NCBI RefSeq assembly: GCF_009729095.1
Contig: NZ_VTGX01000002.1
Location: forward strand, 1,116,001 to 1,180,000
Origin: Mycolicibacterium sp. CBMA 247
GTDB lineage: Bacteria; Actinomycetota; Actinomycetes; Mycobacteriales; Mycobacteriaceae
DNA length: 64,000 bases
Reading direction: 5' to 3'
The notes under the pieces were generated by a model. The model was not told the DNA's origin. It ran no database searches and was given only the letters and a program-made list of their open reading frames with translations. Below, one piece after another: positions 9,765 through 19,206 of the stretch; position 1 is the first letter of the stretch, and every line of letters begins with the position of its first letter. The position numbers and the translations under genes were made by a program.

Positions 9765-9798
9765 TATTTCCCCTCTCGCTTCGCTCGTGCCCGCCGAA

Positions 9799-10554
9799 TC
9801 ATTTGGATCCCTTCTCAGTGCCGGCGAATGCGTCGCGGTGCTCGTCAGACACACCGGACAGGTTGAGCTCGAAGGTGAAGCCCTGCTCCATGCGGTATCT
9901 CGCGTTGACGGGCTGCACGTCGATGAAGTTCAGCGCCTCCTTGGCGGCCCGGATCACCCGGGTGTCCTTACTGGCGATGTCGCGGGCGACGCGCAGCGCG
10001 GCCTCGTCGAGTTCTTCGCGCGGGACCACCTCGTGCACTGAGCCGAAGTGGTGCAGCGTTTCGGCGGGAACGGTGGCGGCGGTGAAGAACAGCCGGCGCA
10101 TCAGGTGCTGCGGCACCAGTCGGGACAGGTGGGTGGCCGCGCCCAGCGCGCCTCGCTCTACCTCGGGCAGGCCGAACTTGGCGTCATCGGAGGCGACGAT
10201 CACGTCGGCATTGCCGACCAGGCCGATCCCGCCGCCCACGCAGAACCCGTTGACGGCCGCGACGACGGGGACCTCGCATTCGTACACGGATTTGAACGCG
10301 TGGTAGCAGCCCCGGTTGGCGTCGATCAGCGCGCTGAACCCCTCGGTGTTCTGCATTTCCTTGATGTCCACACCGGCGTTGAAGCCACGGCCCTCGGCCC
10401 GAAGGATCACCACGTGGGTGCTGCGGTCGCGGCCCGCCGCGGTGATCGCATCGCCGAGTTCGAACCAGCCGGCCGACGGGATGGCGTTGACCGGCGGGTA
10501 GTTGACGGTGACCGAGACGATGCCCGGCTCGACTGTTTTGGTGGTGATCGTCAT
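9799..10554 (-). CDS. echA20: EchA20-type enoyl-CoA hydratase/isomerase superfamily ring hydrolase
   Basis: A 251-residue crotonase-fold enzyme. GRGFNAGVDIKEM and VNGFCVGGGIGLVGNADVIVAS form the oxyanion-hole region of the family. In M. tuberculosis EchA20 (Rv3550) hydrolyses one of the last two steroid rings before IpdAB acts. Identical gene order supports the same role here. The ATG at 10554 follows AGGAAG; a TTG one codon earlier is less likely. It is the first gene of the leftward ipd operon and diverges from the SDR genes across the KstR2 operator. Confidence 0.93.
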   Translation of the reverse strand: MTITTKTVEPGIVSVTVNYPPVNAIPSAGWFELGDAITAAGRDRSTHVVILRAEGRGFNAGVDIKEMQNTEGFSALIDANRGCYHAFKSVYECEVPVVAAVNGFCVGGGIGLVGNADVIVASDDAKFGLPEVERGALGAATHLSRLVPQHLMRRLFFTAATVPAETLHHFGSVHEVVPREELDEAALRVARDIASKDTRVIRAAKEALNFIDVQPVNARYRMEQGFTFELNLSGVSDEHRDAFAGTEKGSK

Positions 10555-10584
10555 CAATCCACTTCCTGGAGGGGTCGCTACCTA

Positions 10585-10598
10585 AGCAAGCACTTGCT
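10585..10598. promoter_or_regulatory. KstR2 operator
   Basis: AGCAAGCACTTGCT matches the published KstR2 consensus AnCAAGnnCTTGnT at every fixed position. It sits between the divergent starts of echA20 (10554, minus) and the SDR gene (10614, plus), 30 and 15 bases away. KstR2 is the TetR-family repressor released by HIP-CoA, and it controls the genes for the last two steroid rings. The regulator gene itself is not in this window. Confidence 0.93.
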
Positions 10599-10613
10599 TG
10601 GTACGCTAGCACA

Positions 10614-11393
10614 GTGACCGATACGCCAGAAGCCGGTGCGATCAATTTGGGTTTGACCGGCAAGGTGGTCCTGGTGACCGGCGGAGTGCGAGGGGTTGGC
10701 GCTGGAATCAGCGCGGTTTTCGCCGGTCAGGGCGCCACCGTGGTGACCTGCGCACGCCGTCCGGTAGAGGGATTGCCCTACGAATTCCACAGCTGCGATG
10801 TCCGCGATGACGAATCGGTGGCCGGACTCATCGAGGCCATCGTGGCCAAACATGGTCGGCTGGACGCCGTGGTGAACAACGCCGGCGGGTCGCCGTACGT
10901 CGCCGCTGCCGATGCGTCCGCCAAGTTCAGCACCAAGATCATCGAGCTCAACCTGCTCGGGCCGCTCTCGGTGTCCCAGCACGCCAACGCGGTGATGCAG
11001 AAGCAGGAGACCGGCGGGTCGATCGTCAACATCTCCAGTGTCAGCGGGCACCGGCCGACACCGGGCACGGCGGCCTACGGCGCCGCCAAGGCCGGGATCG
11101 ACAACCTCACCAGCACGCTTGCCGTCGAATGGGCACCCAAGGTGCGGGTGAACTCGGTGGTGGTCGGCATGGTCGAGACCGAACAGTCCGAACTGTTCTA
11201 CGGCGATGCCGAGTCGGTGGCCGCGGTGGCCGCCACCGTACCGCTGGGCCGACTGGCCAAGCCGGCCGATATCGGTTGGGCCGCAGCGTTTCTGACATCT
11301 GATGCGGCGTCCTACATCAGTGGGGCGGCGCTGCAGGTGCATGGCGGTGGTGAACCGCCGACCTACCTCGACGCCTCAAGCGCCAACAAATAA
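10614..11393 (+). CDS. Short-chain dehydrogenase/reductase, Rv3549c-like
   Basis: A classical SDR of 259 residues. The NAD(P)-binding loop reads TGGVRGVGAG, the structural motif is NNAGG, and the catalytic site is SSVSG followed by YGAAKAG (YxxxK). GTG start at 10614, only 15 bases from the KstR2 operator and without a clear Shine-Dalgarno, so the transcript may be leaderless or nearly so. Rv3549c lies divergently next to echA20 in M. tuberculosis, as here. The exact steroid substrate is not known to me. Confidence 0.88.
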   Translation: MTDTPEAGAINLGLTGKVVLVTGGVRGVGAGISAVFAGQGATVVTCARRPVEGLPYEFHSCDVRDDESVAGLIEAIVAKHGRLDAVVNNAGGSPYVAAADASAKFSTKIIELNLLGPLSVSQHANAVMQKQETGGSIVNISSVSGHRPTPGTAAYGAAKAGIDNLTSTLAVEWAPKVRVNSVVVGMVETEQSELFYGDAESVAAVAATVPLGRLAKPADIGWAAAFLTSDAASYISGAALQVHGGGEPPTYLDASSANK

Positions 11394-11422
11394 GTCGGTC
11401 AAGAACTAAGTCGGCCAGGAAC
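11391..11422 (+). repeat. Tandem 16-bp near-duplicate at the SDR gene junction
   Basis: TAAGTCGGTCAAGAAC (11391-11406) is followed directly by TAAGTCGGCCAGGAAC (11407-11422), 14 of 16 bases identical. The first unit begins with the stop codon of the upstream SDR. A third TAAGGAG then supplies the Shine-Dalgarno of the next gene. It looks like a local slippage duplication. Confidence 0.7.
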
Positions 11423-11437
11423 TAAGGAGAAACAGCT

Positions 11438-12343
11438 ATGGGATTGCTCGACGGCCGGGTGGTCATCGTGACGGGCGCCGGTGGCGGCATCGGGCGTGAG
11501 CACGCGCTCGCGTTCGCCGCGGAGGGTGCCCGGGTCGTGGTCAACGACATCGGGGTCGGCCTGGACGGTTCGCCGGCCGGCGGCGGCAGCGCCGCGCAGA
11601 ATGTGGTCGACGAGATCGTCGCGGCCGGAGGCGAAGCCGTTACCAGCGGCGCCAACGTCGCCGACTGGGCGCAGGCCGAGGGCCTGATCCAGACCGCGGT
11701 GGACGCCTTCGGCACCCTGGATGTGCTGGTCAACAACGCCGGCATCGTGCGCGACCGGATGTTCGCCAACGCCACCGAAGAGGAATTCGACGCCGTCACC
11801 GCCGTGCATCTCAAGGGGCACTTCGCCACCATGAAGCATGCCGCGGCGTACTGGCGGGCCAAGTCCAAGGCCGGTGAAACCGTCGATGCGCGCATCATCA
11901 ACACCAGCTCCGGCGCCGGCCTGCAGGGCAGCGTCGGGCAGGCCACCTACAGCGCCTCAAAGGCCGGCATCGCCGCGCTGACGCTGGTGGCCGCGGCCGA
12001 GATGGGTCGCTACGGCGTCAGCGTCAACGGCATTGCGCCCTCGGCGCGTACCCGCATGACCGAGACCGTCTTCGCCGACATGATGGCCACCCAGGACGAG
12101 GCCTTCGATGCCATGGCGGCGGAGAACATCTCGCCGCTCGTGGTGTGGCTGGGCAGCGTCGAGTCGAAGGATGTCACCGGCAAGATGTTCGAGATCGAGG
12201 GCGGCAAGATCCGCGTCGCCGAGGGCTGGGCCCACGGTCCGCAGATCGACAAGGGTGCCAAGTGGGATCCCGCCGAGCTGGGCCCCGTCGTCAACGACCT
12301 GCTGGCCAAGGCTCGCCCCGCGGTTCCCGTCTACGGCGCGTAG
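11438..12343 (+). CDS. Short-chain dehydrogenase/reductase, Rv3548c-like
   Basis: The 301-residue SDR resembles the dehydrogenase domains of peroxisomal multifunctional enzymes. It shows TGAGGGIGREHALAFAAEGARVVVND, NNAGIVRDRM, a catalytic Ser in NTSSGAG and YSASKAG (YxxxK). This family oxidises 3-hydroxyacyl-CoA esters. ATG at 11438 follows AAGGAG. It is 44 bases downstream of the Rv3549c-like gene in the same operon, as in M. tuberculosis, and is therefore expected to be under KstR2. The terminator at 12364-12397 follows. Confidence 0.88.
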   Translation: MGLLDGRVVIVTGAGGGIGREHALAFAAEGARVVVNDIGVGLDGSPAGGGSAAQNVVDEIVAAGGEAVTSGANVADWAQAEGLIQTAVDAFGTLDVLVNNAGIVRDRMFANATEEEFDAVTAVHLKGHFATMKHAAAYWRAKSKAGETVDARIINTSSGAGLQGSVGQATYSASKAGIAALTLVAAAEMGRYGVSVNGIAPSARTRMTETVFADMMATQDEAFDAMAAENISPLVVWLGSVESKDVTGKMFEIEGGKIRVAEGWAHGPQIDKGAKWDPAELGPVVNDLLAKARPAVPVYGA

Positions 12344-12363
12344 CCCTTTTCCGCCGAAGCGCA

Positions 12364-12397
12364 AAGGCCCCCGAAATCCGTTGATTTCGGGGGCCTT
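12364..12397. terminator. Bidirectional terminator hairpin
   Basis: AAGGCCCCCGAAAT (12364-12377) pairs exactly with ATTTCGGGGGCCTT (12384-12397) around a six-base loop. It lies between two convergent genes, 20 bases after the SDR stop and 18 bases after the phosphatase stop on the other strand. The flanking A and T bases allow it to work for both transcripts. Confidence 0.88.
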
Positions 12398-12415
12398 CTC
12401 GTCAGCTGGGGCTGC

Positions 12416-13825
12416 TTAGGCGGCGCCCTTCGCGCCGTCGCTGTGGTTGTCGGCAGGCTTGTCGGTCTGACCGGCGGCCTTCTTGACGGCATCGCCGAGT
12501 TTCTTGATCGACGACGACACCTGGTCCTGGGCATCCTTGACCGCGGCCCGAACCGGATCACCGCTACGGCTGAGCGACTTCGCCGCGCCCGGCAGGGCCT
12601 TGTTTCCATCGGACAGATCGGTCGCACCACGGGGTTTGACGATGTCGTCCAGGGATTCCTTGACCTTCGACTTGACGGTCTTGGTCGTCGGGGTCGGGTC
12701 GGCCAGTTTGGTCGCGCCCGTGAGGGTCTGGGGCGCCGTGTCGGGAGTCGACTGGATACCCTCAGCGACGTTCTTGGCGCTCGCGTTCAGCGCCGTCTTC
12801 ACGGTCTCGATGCCGGTGGACACCTTGTCCTGCACATCGGTGGCGTTGGGAGTGGTCGCCTTGGTGACACGCTTGATGACCTCGGCGTTGATCGCCCGAT
12901 TGAACTTGACCACTGAGAAGCTCGCATCCGCGATGCCATGGTTGATCGCGGTCGCGATGGTTGCCAGGTTATGGCTGGCGAAGGATGCCGCGACCTCGTT
13001 CGCGGCCTGCTGGAGCTGTCGATTCAGGGTGCGGATCTGAAGTCCCAACTCGTGCTCGAACGAAGGCTCCGGCGCGAATTTCTGACCATTCCAGTCAGTC
13101 AAGGTCCAACCGTCTTGGGGATTGCCCTCGATGACGACGTAATCGGTGTTGCCCAATGCGTGCTGGCTCAGCAGCATGCCCTTCTGCGCCAGGCTGAGAT
13201 TGTTCACGTTCATGATCGTCCAGAACATGATGGTGGCGCCGTGCGAGAACACGATGGGGTTCCGATCGCCCTTGTCGTACATGGTCTTCAGGGCATTGTC
13301 CACGCCGGCGTTGAAATCATTGCCGTTGAAGTTGGTACCCGGCTGGGTTGCGGTGAGGTCGGGGGGAACGTTGGGTAGCAGGCCGGCCCATTTGAGTGGC
13401 GCGAAGATGTAGGCCGTTCCGAACTGGTCCTGGGACTTGCCCTCCAACGCGCCTGCCGGGATCTCCGCGATGCCGTCGATCACCTGGATCGGCAGGCCGA
13501 GATACTGCGACATGGGCACCGCCGTCTGCTGGGTCCGCAGCATCGTCGAGGCGTAGATCGCGTCGTAGTTGTTGTCGCCGAGCTTGCCTACCAACGCTTC
13601 TGCCTGCTGCTGCCCCTTCGGGGTGAGCCCCGGACCGGGAACGGTGGTATCGATGATGTGGTTCGCGTTGGCCGTCGACTCAGCGTGACGCACGAATGTC
13701 ACGCGCATGATCTCGGCGGCATGGGCGACGGGCATCGCCAGGAAGAAGGCGAGGAATGCCAGGGCGACACCCCCCAGGATATTTCGGTATCGTGACGGCA
13801 ACGCGTCACGCCTGCGGCGGTTCAT
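12416..13825 (-). CDS. Exported histidine phosphatase with Lys/Ala-rich C-terminal tail
   Basis: A 469-residue protein. The N-terminus MNRRRRDALPSRYRNI followed by GGVALAFLAFFLAMPVAHA is a signal peptide. The phosphatase core starts with VTFVRHAES (RHA motif near residues 46-48), and the second catalytic His is in VFSHGAT. After about residue 290 the sequence becomes low-complexity, amphipathic and rich in K, A, D and T (for example VKDAQDQVSSSIKKLGDAVK). ATG at 13825 follows GGAGGAAACAC. It is a paralogue of the next gene leftward of ddn. The substrate is unknown. It is not part of the steroid pathway as far as I know. Confidence 0.8.
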   Translation of the reverse strand: MNRRRRDALPSRYRNILGGVALAFLAFFLAMPVAHAAEIMRVTFVRHAESTANANHIIDTTVPGPGLTPKGQQQAEALVGKLGDNNYDAIYASTMLRTQQTAVPMSQYLGLPIQVIDGIAEIPAGALEGKSQDQFGTAYIFAPLKWAGLLPNVPPDLTATQPGTNFNGNDFNAGVDNALKTMYDKGDRNPIVFSHGATIMFWTIMNVNNLSLAQKGMLLSQHALGNTDYVVIEGNPQDGWTLTDWNGQKFAPEPSFEHELGLQIRTLNRQLQQAANEVAASFASHNLATIATAINHGIADASFSVVKFNRAINAEVIKRVTKATTPNATDVQDKVSTGIETVKTALNASAKNVAEGIQSTPDTAPQTLTGATKLADPTPTTKTVKSKVKESLDDIVKPRGATDLSDGNKALPGAAKSLSRSGDPVRAAVKDAQDQVSSSIKKLGDAVKKAAGQTDKPADNHSDGAKGAA

Positions 13826-13998
13826 GTGTTTCCTCCATTGCTGCTGTGTGGATTTCACGTGACCTGCCGGTGACACCTCGCTGGCCGGCCAGTTGCATCG
13901 TCCGACAAATTATTCTTCCGGCGAGTAGTTATCCCATTGTGTGAGATGGAATTTCACAGATTTCGGTTGTTGTTTTCGGCGGGTGGAGACACGACTCA

Positions 13999-14026
13999 GT
14001 CCCCCTCCTCGGGCGAGGAGGGGGAC
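13999..14026 (-). terminator. 13-bp GC-rich hairpin downstream of the second phosphatase
   Basis: GTCCCCCTCCTCG (13999-14011) pairs perfectly with CGAGGAGGGGGAC (14014-14026) with a two-base loop. It lies 37 bases beyond the stop of the minus-strand phosphatase gene and has no U-tract. The remaining bases between the two phosphatase genes (13826-14062) hold the promoter of the first. Confidence 0.75.
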
Positions 14027-14062
14027 CGACCCGGTTGGTATTACCGTGCGGCGACGGTTATT

Positions 14063-15559
14063 TCAGGCGGCGTCTTTTGATGCTGCTTTCTGCTTGGCGG
14101 CACTGTTGTCGTTGTCTTTCTCGGCGCCGGTGAGCTTCTTGACGGTCTCGCCGGCCTGCTTGACCGAGGACTCGACCCCGGCGCGCACATCGTCTGCTGC
14201 GCGGTTGACCCGGTCGCGCACCGCGGAGAGGGCCTTGCCGGGCTCCGCCTTGTTGCCATCGGTCAGCTTGGTGGCGCCGTTGGTGGTGCGGGCGGCGGTG
14301 ATCTTGCCCTGCACCGGCTCGGTCAACTTCTCGACGGTCGACTTGGCATCCTTGGTGACGGCCTCGACCGCGGACTTGGTGCCGTCGGTGACGTTCTCGA
14401 CCGTGGACTTGGCGTCCTTGGTGACGTTTTCGACGGCGGACTTGGCGCCCTCGGCGAGATCGTTGGCGGCCGCGGCGCCGCTGTCGGCGGCGGTGCCCTG
14501 CGTGCTGAGCTTCGACACCTGCGATGTCGGCTTGCCCAGCGAGCCGGGGATTCCGGTGATCGCATTGACGGTGTCGGTGATCGAATCCTTGACGAATTTG
14601 ACTCCGGCCTGGGCGACATCCTGGACGCCCTGCGCGCCTGTGGTCACTATGTCTTGCGGATTGAGCGAGAGAACCGGAATGCGCATGTCGTAGATCGCCT
14701 TCTGCGGGGCGACGATGAGGTTGCGCACATTGACGAACATCTGGGTCGGGTAGTTGGCCGGGCCAACCGCTTGGCCGGCCCATTCCTTGAGGGTCCAGCT
14801 GCCGTCGGCATTCTTTTCCACTACCACCGTGTCGGTGTTGCTCAACGGATGTTGCAGGATCAACAGCAGGTTCGGGTTGTCGACGTTCATCATCGTCCAG
14901 AACATGATGGTGGCGCCGTGCGAGAACACCGCGGCGTCCTCCTTGCCATCGCCATTGGTGTCTTTGGTGCCTGACTCCACGTCGGCGAGTGCGTTCGTCA
15001 CGCGCTCGTTGAACTCCAGGCCGCTCTCGCCGCCGGGGACCGAGACGAATTGCAGTCCCAACGTCCAGGCCAGCGGAGCGAGAATGTAGCCGATGCGGCC
15101 TATGCCTGCACTTTCGGGCAGGCCCTCGAAGATGCCGGCACCGATTTCCTGCACGCCGGAGTTCCGCTGCGGATGCGCCGGGTCGAACGCGCCCAGGATC
15201 GTGACCGGCAACCCGCGCTTTGCGGCGAATGGCGCTGCGGTCTCCTGGGTGCGGACCATGGTCGAGGCGTAGATCGCGTCGTACTTGGTGCACGGGTTGC
15301 TCGGACACTGAGCGTCGGCCCAAGCCTGCGCCTGCTGCTCGCCCGTCGCGCCGCCGTTCTGGTTCACCTGGTCATTGGTCAGATGAGGCCCAGGGGTGCT
15401 GGTGTCGATGTACCCGGAGGCGTTGCCCTGCGACTCGGCGTGCCGGATGAACGTCACGGTCATCGCGGCGGCGGGCAGCGTCGCGGCCGCGAACAGCGAA
15501 CACGCCGTGAGGGTGGTCGCGGCGGCCCCGGCAGTCCGGCGTCCCGAGAGTTTTCGCAT
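14063..15559 (-). CDS. Exported histidine phosphatase with LEA-like repeat tail
   Basis: A 498-residue paralogue of the 12416-13825 product. MRKLSGRRTAGAAATTLTACSLFAAATLPAAA is an export signal. LTAC fits a lipobox, so it could be a lipoprotein, although cleavage after LPAAA is also possible. Phosphatase motifs are VTFIRHAES (R39-H40) and VFSHGAT. At about residues 370-413 there are four roughly 11-residue repeats of the type KSAVENVTKDA / KSTVENVTDGT, an amphipathic helix pattern like LEA proteins or apolipoproteins. The ATG at 15559 follows GGAGAACTGC. An ATG four codons earlier (15571) is the alternative. Confidence 0.8.
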   Translation of the reverse strand: MRKLSGRRTAGAAATTLTACSLFAAATLPAAAMTVTFIRHAESQGNASGYIDTSTPGPHLTNDQVNQNGGATGEQQAQAWADAQCPSNPCTKYDAIYASTMVRTQETAAPFAAKRGLPVTILGAFDPAHPQRNSGVQEIGAGIFEGLPESAGIGRIGYILAPLAWTLGLQFVSVPGGESGLEFNERVTNALADVESGTKDTNGDGKEDAAVFSHGATIMFWTMMNVDNPNLLLILQHPLSNTDTVVVEKNADGSWTLKEWAGQAVGPANYPTQMFVNVRNLIVAPQKAIYDMRIPVLSLNPQDIVTTGAQGVQDVAQAGVKFVKDSITDTVNAITGIPGSLGKPTSQVSKLSTQGTAADSGAAAANDLAEGAKSAVENVTKDAKSTVENVTDGTKSAVEAVTKDAKSTVEKLTEPVQGKITAARTTNGATKLTDGNKAEPGKALSAVRDRVNRAADDVRAGVESSVKQAGETVKKLTGAEKDNDNSAAKQKAASKDAA

Positions 15560-15676
15560 GCAGTTCTCCATCCGTTTACCAAAACGTGGGCAGGCGCACA
15601 ACCAGTGGTCGCTGTGTGCGAGCTCACTGTACAACATTCGGAATGTGTCTACTGACGGCAACGCCAGACAAAAAAT

Positions 15677-15704
15677 GCGCCCCCGGACAAATGTCCGGGG
15701 GCGC
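15677..15704 (-). terminator. Intrinsic terminator after the ddn-like gene
   Basis: GCGCCCCCGGACA (15677-15689) pairs exactly with TGTCCGGGGGCGC (15692-15704). On the minus strand the hairpin is followed by ATTTTTTG, a true U-tract, so this is a textbook Rho-independent terminator for the fadA5-NTF2-ddn transcript. Confidence 0.92.
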
Positions 15705-15720
15705 TGCTCGTCGTTGGCGG

Positions 15721-16200
15721 TCAGGCCGGGTCGCAGATCACGATCGGGATCTTGCGGTCGGTGTACGACCGGTAATTCACGAAGTCGGCGTACATGGCGT
15801 CCAGCTTGGGCCAGTACACGTCGCGCTCGGCATCGGTGGCGTCGTGCGCGGTGAGCTCAAGGGTCTCGTGCTTGGTCTGGAACCTCACCCTGGGGTTGGC
15901 CACCAGGTTCAGGTACCACATCGGGTTGGTGGCCCGACCGCCCTGCGAGGCGACCAGCACGATGCGCCGGCCCTCCTGCAGGAACAGCAGTGGGCTGTCG
16001 CGCTCCTCGCCCGACTTGCGCCCGATCGTGGTCAGGATGCCCACCTCGGAGCCGCGCAGGAACTTGTCGCCGAAGCGCCCGTTGGTCTTCTTGAAGATCC
16101 AGGTCTGGGCGCGCGACATCCACTTGATGGCGGTGCCGGTGGATTTCGCGTTGAGCCGTTCGACCTGTTTGGGGCTCAGCGGGCGAGGGGTGTTGGCCAT
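15721..16200 (-). CDS. ddn: Ddn-like deazaflavin (F420)-dependent nitroreductase
   Basis: A 159-residue protein of the Ddn/F420-dependent quinone reductase family (split beta-barrel). GSEVGILTTIGRKSGEERDSPLLFLQEGRRIVLVASQGGR and NPMWYLNLVANPRVRF are family hallmarks. The C-terminal YADFVNYRSYTDRKIPIVI carries the tyrosines that line the substrate pocket in M. tuberculosis Ddn (Rv3547). The physiological role in that family is F420H2-dependent quinone reduction. It sits next to fadA5 as in M. tuberculosis, but a small NTF2-like gene separates them here. Orthology to Rv3547 is likely but paralogues are common. Confidence 0.85.
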   Translation of the reverse strand: MANTPRPLSPKQVERLNAKSTGTAIKWMSRAQTWIFKKTNGRFGDKFLRGSEVGILTTIGRKSGEERDSPLLFLQEGRRIVLVASQGGRATNPMWYLNLVANPRVRFQTKHETLELTAHDATDAERDVYWPKLDAMYADFVNYRSYTDRKIPIVICDPA

Positions 16201-16210
16201 GCGGGGGACC

Positions 16211-16584
16211 TTAGCGGCTGATGAACGGCGTCAGGGAAGCGCGGATGTGGTGGATCTGTCCGTCGGACGCGGGGATCAAGAACGTCTCGTCGACATGTGA
16301 GCACACCCGCCGTCCGAAGAGTCGGGGCTTGGTCAGTACATCGAACTTGGCGCGGATCTGGTCGCCGTCGACGGTGAACTCCGGTGGCGTCGTACCCTCG
16401 ATCAACTTGAACTGTGGGCCGCGATTCAGGCTGCGGCGCAGGTGATCTCCGGAGCGACCGGTCTTGAGGCCCATTTCGATGCGGACGCAGTGCGGTGCGA
16501 ACGGCACCGCACTGGCGTCGTGGCTCACGAGCGCATCGATGTAGGCCTGGGCGGCTGCGATGCGGTCCGGCTCTGAGGCACTCA

Positions 16585-16585
<1 letters not shown>
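16211..16585 (-). CDS. Small NTF2/SnoaL-fold protein
   Basis: A 124-residue protein beginning with GTG at 16585 (VSASEPDRIAAAQAYIDALVSHDASAVPFAPHC). The start overlaps the fadA5 stop (TAGTG), so the two are translationally coupled. The pattern of a short helix, then HDASAVPFAP, and later DETFLIPASDGQIHHIRASLTPF is typical of NTF2-like domains, which can be isomerases, dehydratases or mere binding proteins. No catalytic dyad can be named with confidence. The context suggests a KstR-controlled role in sterol breakdown. Confidence 0.75.
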
Positions 16586-17745
<1,160 letters not shown>

Positions 17746-17746
17746 C

Positions 17747-17760
17747 TAGAACACGTTTCA
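17747..17760. promoter_or_regulatory. KstR operator between fadA5 and cyp125
   Basis: TAGAACACGTTTCA matches the KstR consensus TnnAACnnGTTnnA at all fixed positions. It lies in the 165-base divergent region, ten bases from the fadA5 start and 142 bases from the cyp125 start. KstR represses cholesterol side-chain and AB-ring genes and is released by steroid CoA thioesters. Confidence 0.93.
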
Positions 17761-17901
17761 TTACTCTGACAAGCGGTGATGTATCACTGCCTTTGATCTG
17801 CGGTCAAGCCGTGTTTCAATGGTCTCAATTGGCACTAGACCACGTTGTTTCAAGCATTGCTGGCTGCGCGCACGGCTGCTACAGACACTAGGAGTAGACA
17901 C

Positions 17902-19170
17902 ATGGGCTGCCCGAACATCCCCAAGGATTTCGACTTCCTCGATTCCGAGCTCAATCTCAAGGGCCTGCCGGTCGAGGAACTCGCTGAGTTGCGTAAGGCC
18001 GAGCCGGTTCGCTGGGTCGACGTTCCGGGAGGTACCGGAGGCTTCGGCGACAAGGGTTACTGGTTGGTCACCCGGCACGAGGATGTCAAGGACGTCTCGC
18101 TTCGCAGCGAGGTGTTCTCCAGCTCGATGAACGGCGCGATCCCGGTCTGGCCGCAGGAGATGACCCGTGAAGCGGTCGACATGCAGCGCGCCGTCCTGCT
18201 CAACATGGACGCGCCGCACCACACCCGCCTGCGCAAGATCATCTCCCGTGGCTTCACCCCGCGTGCGCTCTCGCGGCTCGAGGACGAGCTGAACTCCCGG
18301 GCCCAGCAGATCGCCAAGAATGCCGCTGCGTCGAACACCGGCGACTTCGTCGAGCAGGTGTCCTGCGAGCTGCCGCTGCAGGCCATCGCCGAACTGCTCG
18401 GTGTGCCCCAGGACGATCGCGACAAGCTGTTCCGCTGGTCCAACGAGATGACCGCCGGTGACGACCCCGAGTACGCGGATGTCGATCCGGCGATGTCCTC
18501 GTTCGAGCTCATCGCCTACGCCATGAAGATGGCCGAGGAGCGGGGCAAGAACCCGAGCGATGACATCGTCACCAAGCTGATCCAGGCCGACATCGACGGC
18601 GAGAACCTCAGCGATGACGAGTTCGGCTTCTTCGTCATCATGCTGGCAGTGGCGGGCAACGAGACCAGCCGTAACTCGATCACGCACGGCATGATCGCGT
18701 TCTCGCAGAACCCCGACCAGTGGGAGCTGTTCAAGCGGGAGCGGCCGAAGACCGCTGTGGATGAGATCATCCGTTGGGCCACCCCGGTGTCAGCCTTCCA
18801 GCGCACCGCCAGCGAGGACACGGAGATCTCCGGCGTCAAGATCAAGGCCGGCGAGCGCGTGGTGATGTCCTACCGTTCGGCCAACTTCGACGATTCGGTG
18901 TTCGACGATCCGTACACCTTCAACATCCTCCGCGATCCCAACCCGCACGTCGGCTTCGGCGGCACCGGGGCGCACTATTGCATCGGAGCCAACCTGGCTC
19001 GCCTGACGATCAACCTGATCTTCAACGCGGTCGCCGACCATATGCCCGACCTCAAGCCCGTCGGTGACCCCGAACGGCTGAAGTCCGGATGGCTCAATGG
19101 TATTAAGCATTGGCCGGTCGATTACACGGGTACCTGCCCAGTCGCCGGCGAGCCGGTCAACCAGGCCTGA
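17902..19170 (+). CDS. cyp125: Cytochrome P450 CYP125, sterol C26/C27 hydroxylase
   Basis: CYP125 starts side-chain degradation by oxidising the terminal methyl of cholesterol/cholestenone to the carboxylic acid. The 422-residue product shows the I-helix oxygen-binding segment MLAVAGNETSRNSITHG and the haem-ligand motif FGGTGAHYCIGANLAR. The N-terminus MGCPNIPKDFDFLD resembles the mycobacterial orthologue. The ATG at 17902 follows AGGAG; the frame is open further upstream but lacks signals. It is the first gene of the igr operon cyp125-fadE28-fadE29-chsH2-chsH1-ltp2. Confidence 0.96.
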   Translation: MGCPNIPKDFDFLDSELNLKGLPVEELAELRKAEPVRWVDVPGGTGGFGDKGYWLVTRHEDVKDVSLRSEVFSSSMNGAIPVWPQEMTREAVDMQRAVLLNMDAPHHTRLRKIISRGFTPRALSRLEDELNSRAQQIAKNAAASNTGDFVEQVSCELPLQAIAELLGVPQDDRDKLFRWSNEMTAGDDPEYADVDPAMSSFELIAYAMKMAEERGKNPSDDIVTKLIQADIDGENLSDDEFGFFVIMLAVAGNETSRNSITHGMIAFSQNPDQWELFKRERPKTAVDEIIRWATPVSAFQRTASEDTEISGVKIKAGERVVMSYRSANFDDSVFDDPYTFNILRDPNPHVGFGGTGAHYCIGANLARLTINLIFNAVADHMPDLKPVGDPERLKSGWLNGIKHWPVDYTGTCPVAGEPVNQA

Positions 19171-19206
19171 GCTCACTGACCTATTCGCGGATCAAGGAGG
19201 ATTCGG

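Noticed and set aside
14300..14460. Tandem nucleotide repeats that could have been a CRISPR or minisatellite
   Set aside because: They encode the amphipathic repeats of the second phosphatase in frame; there are no spacers of constant length.
14058..15323. A 421-codon frame shifted relative to the second phosphatase gene
   Set aside because: Arg/Gly/His-rich product in the wrong frame of a gene with intact phosphatase motifs.
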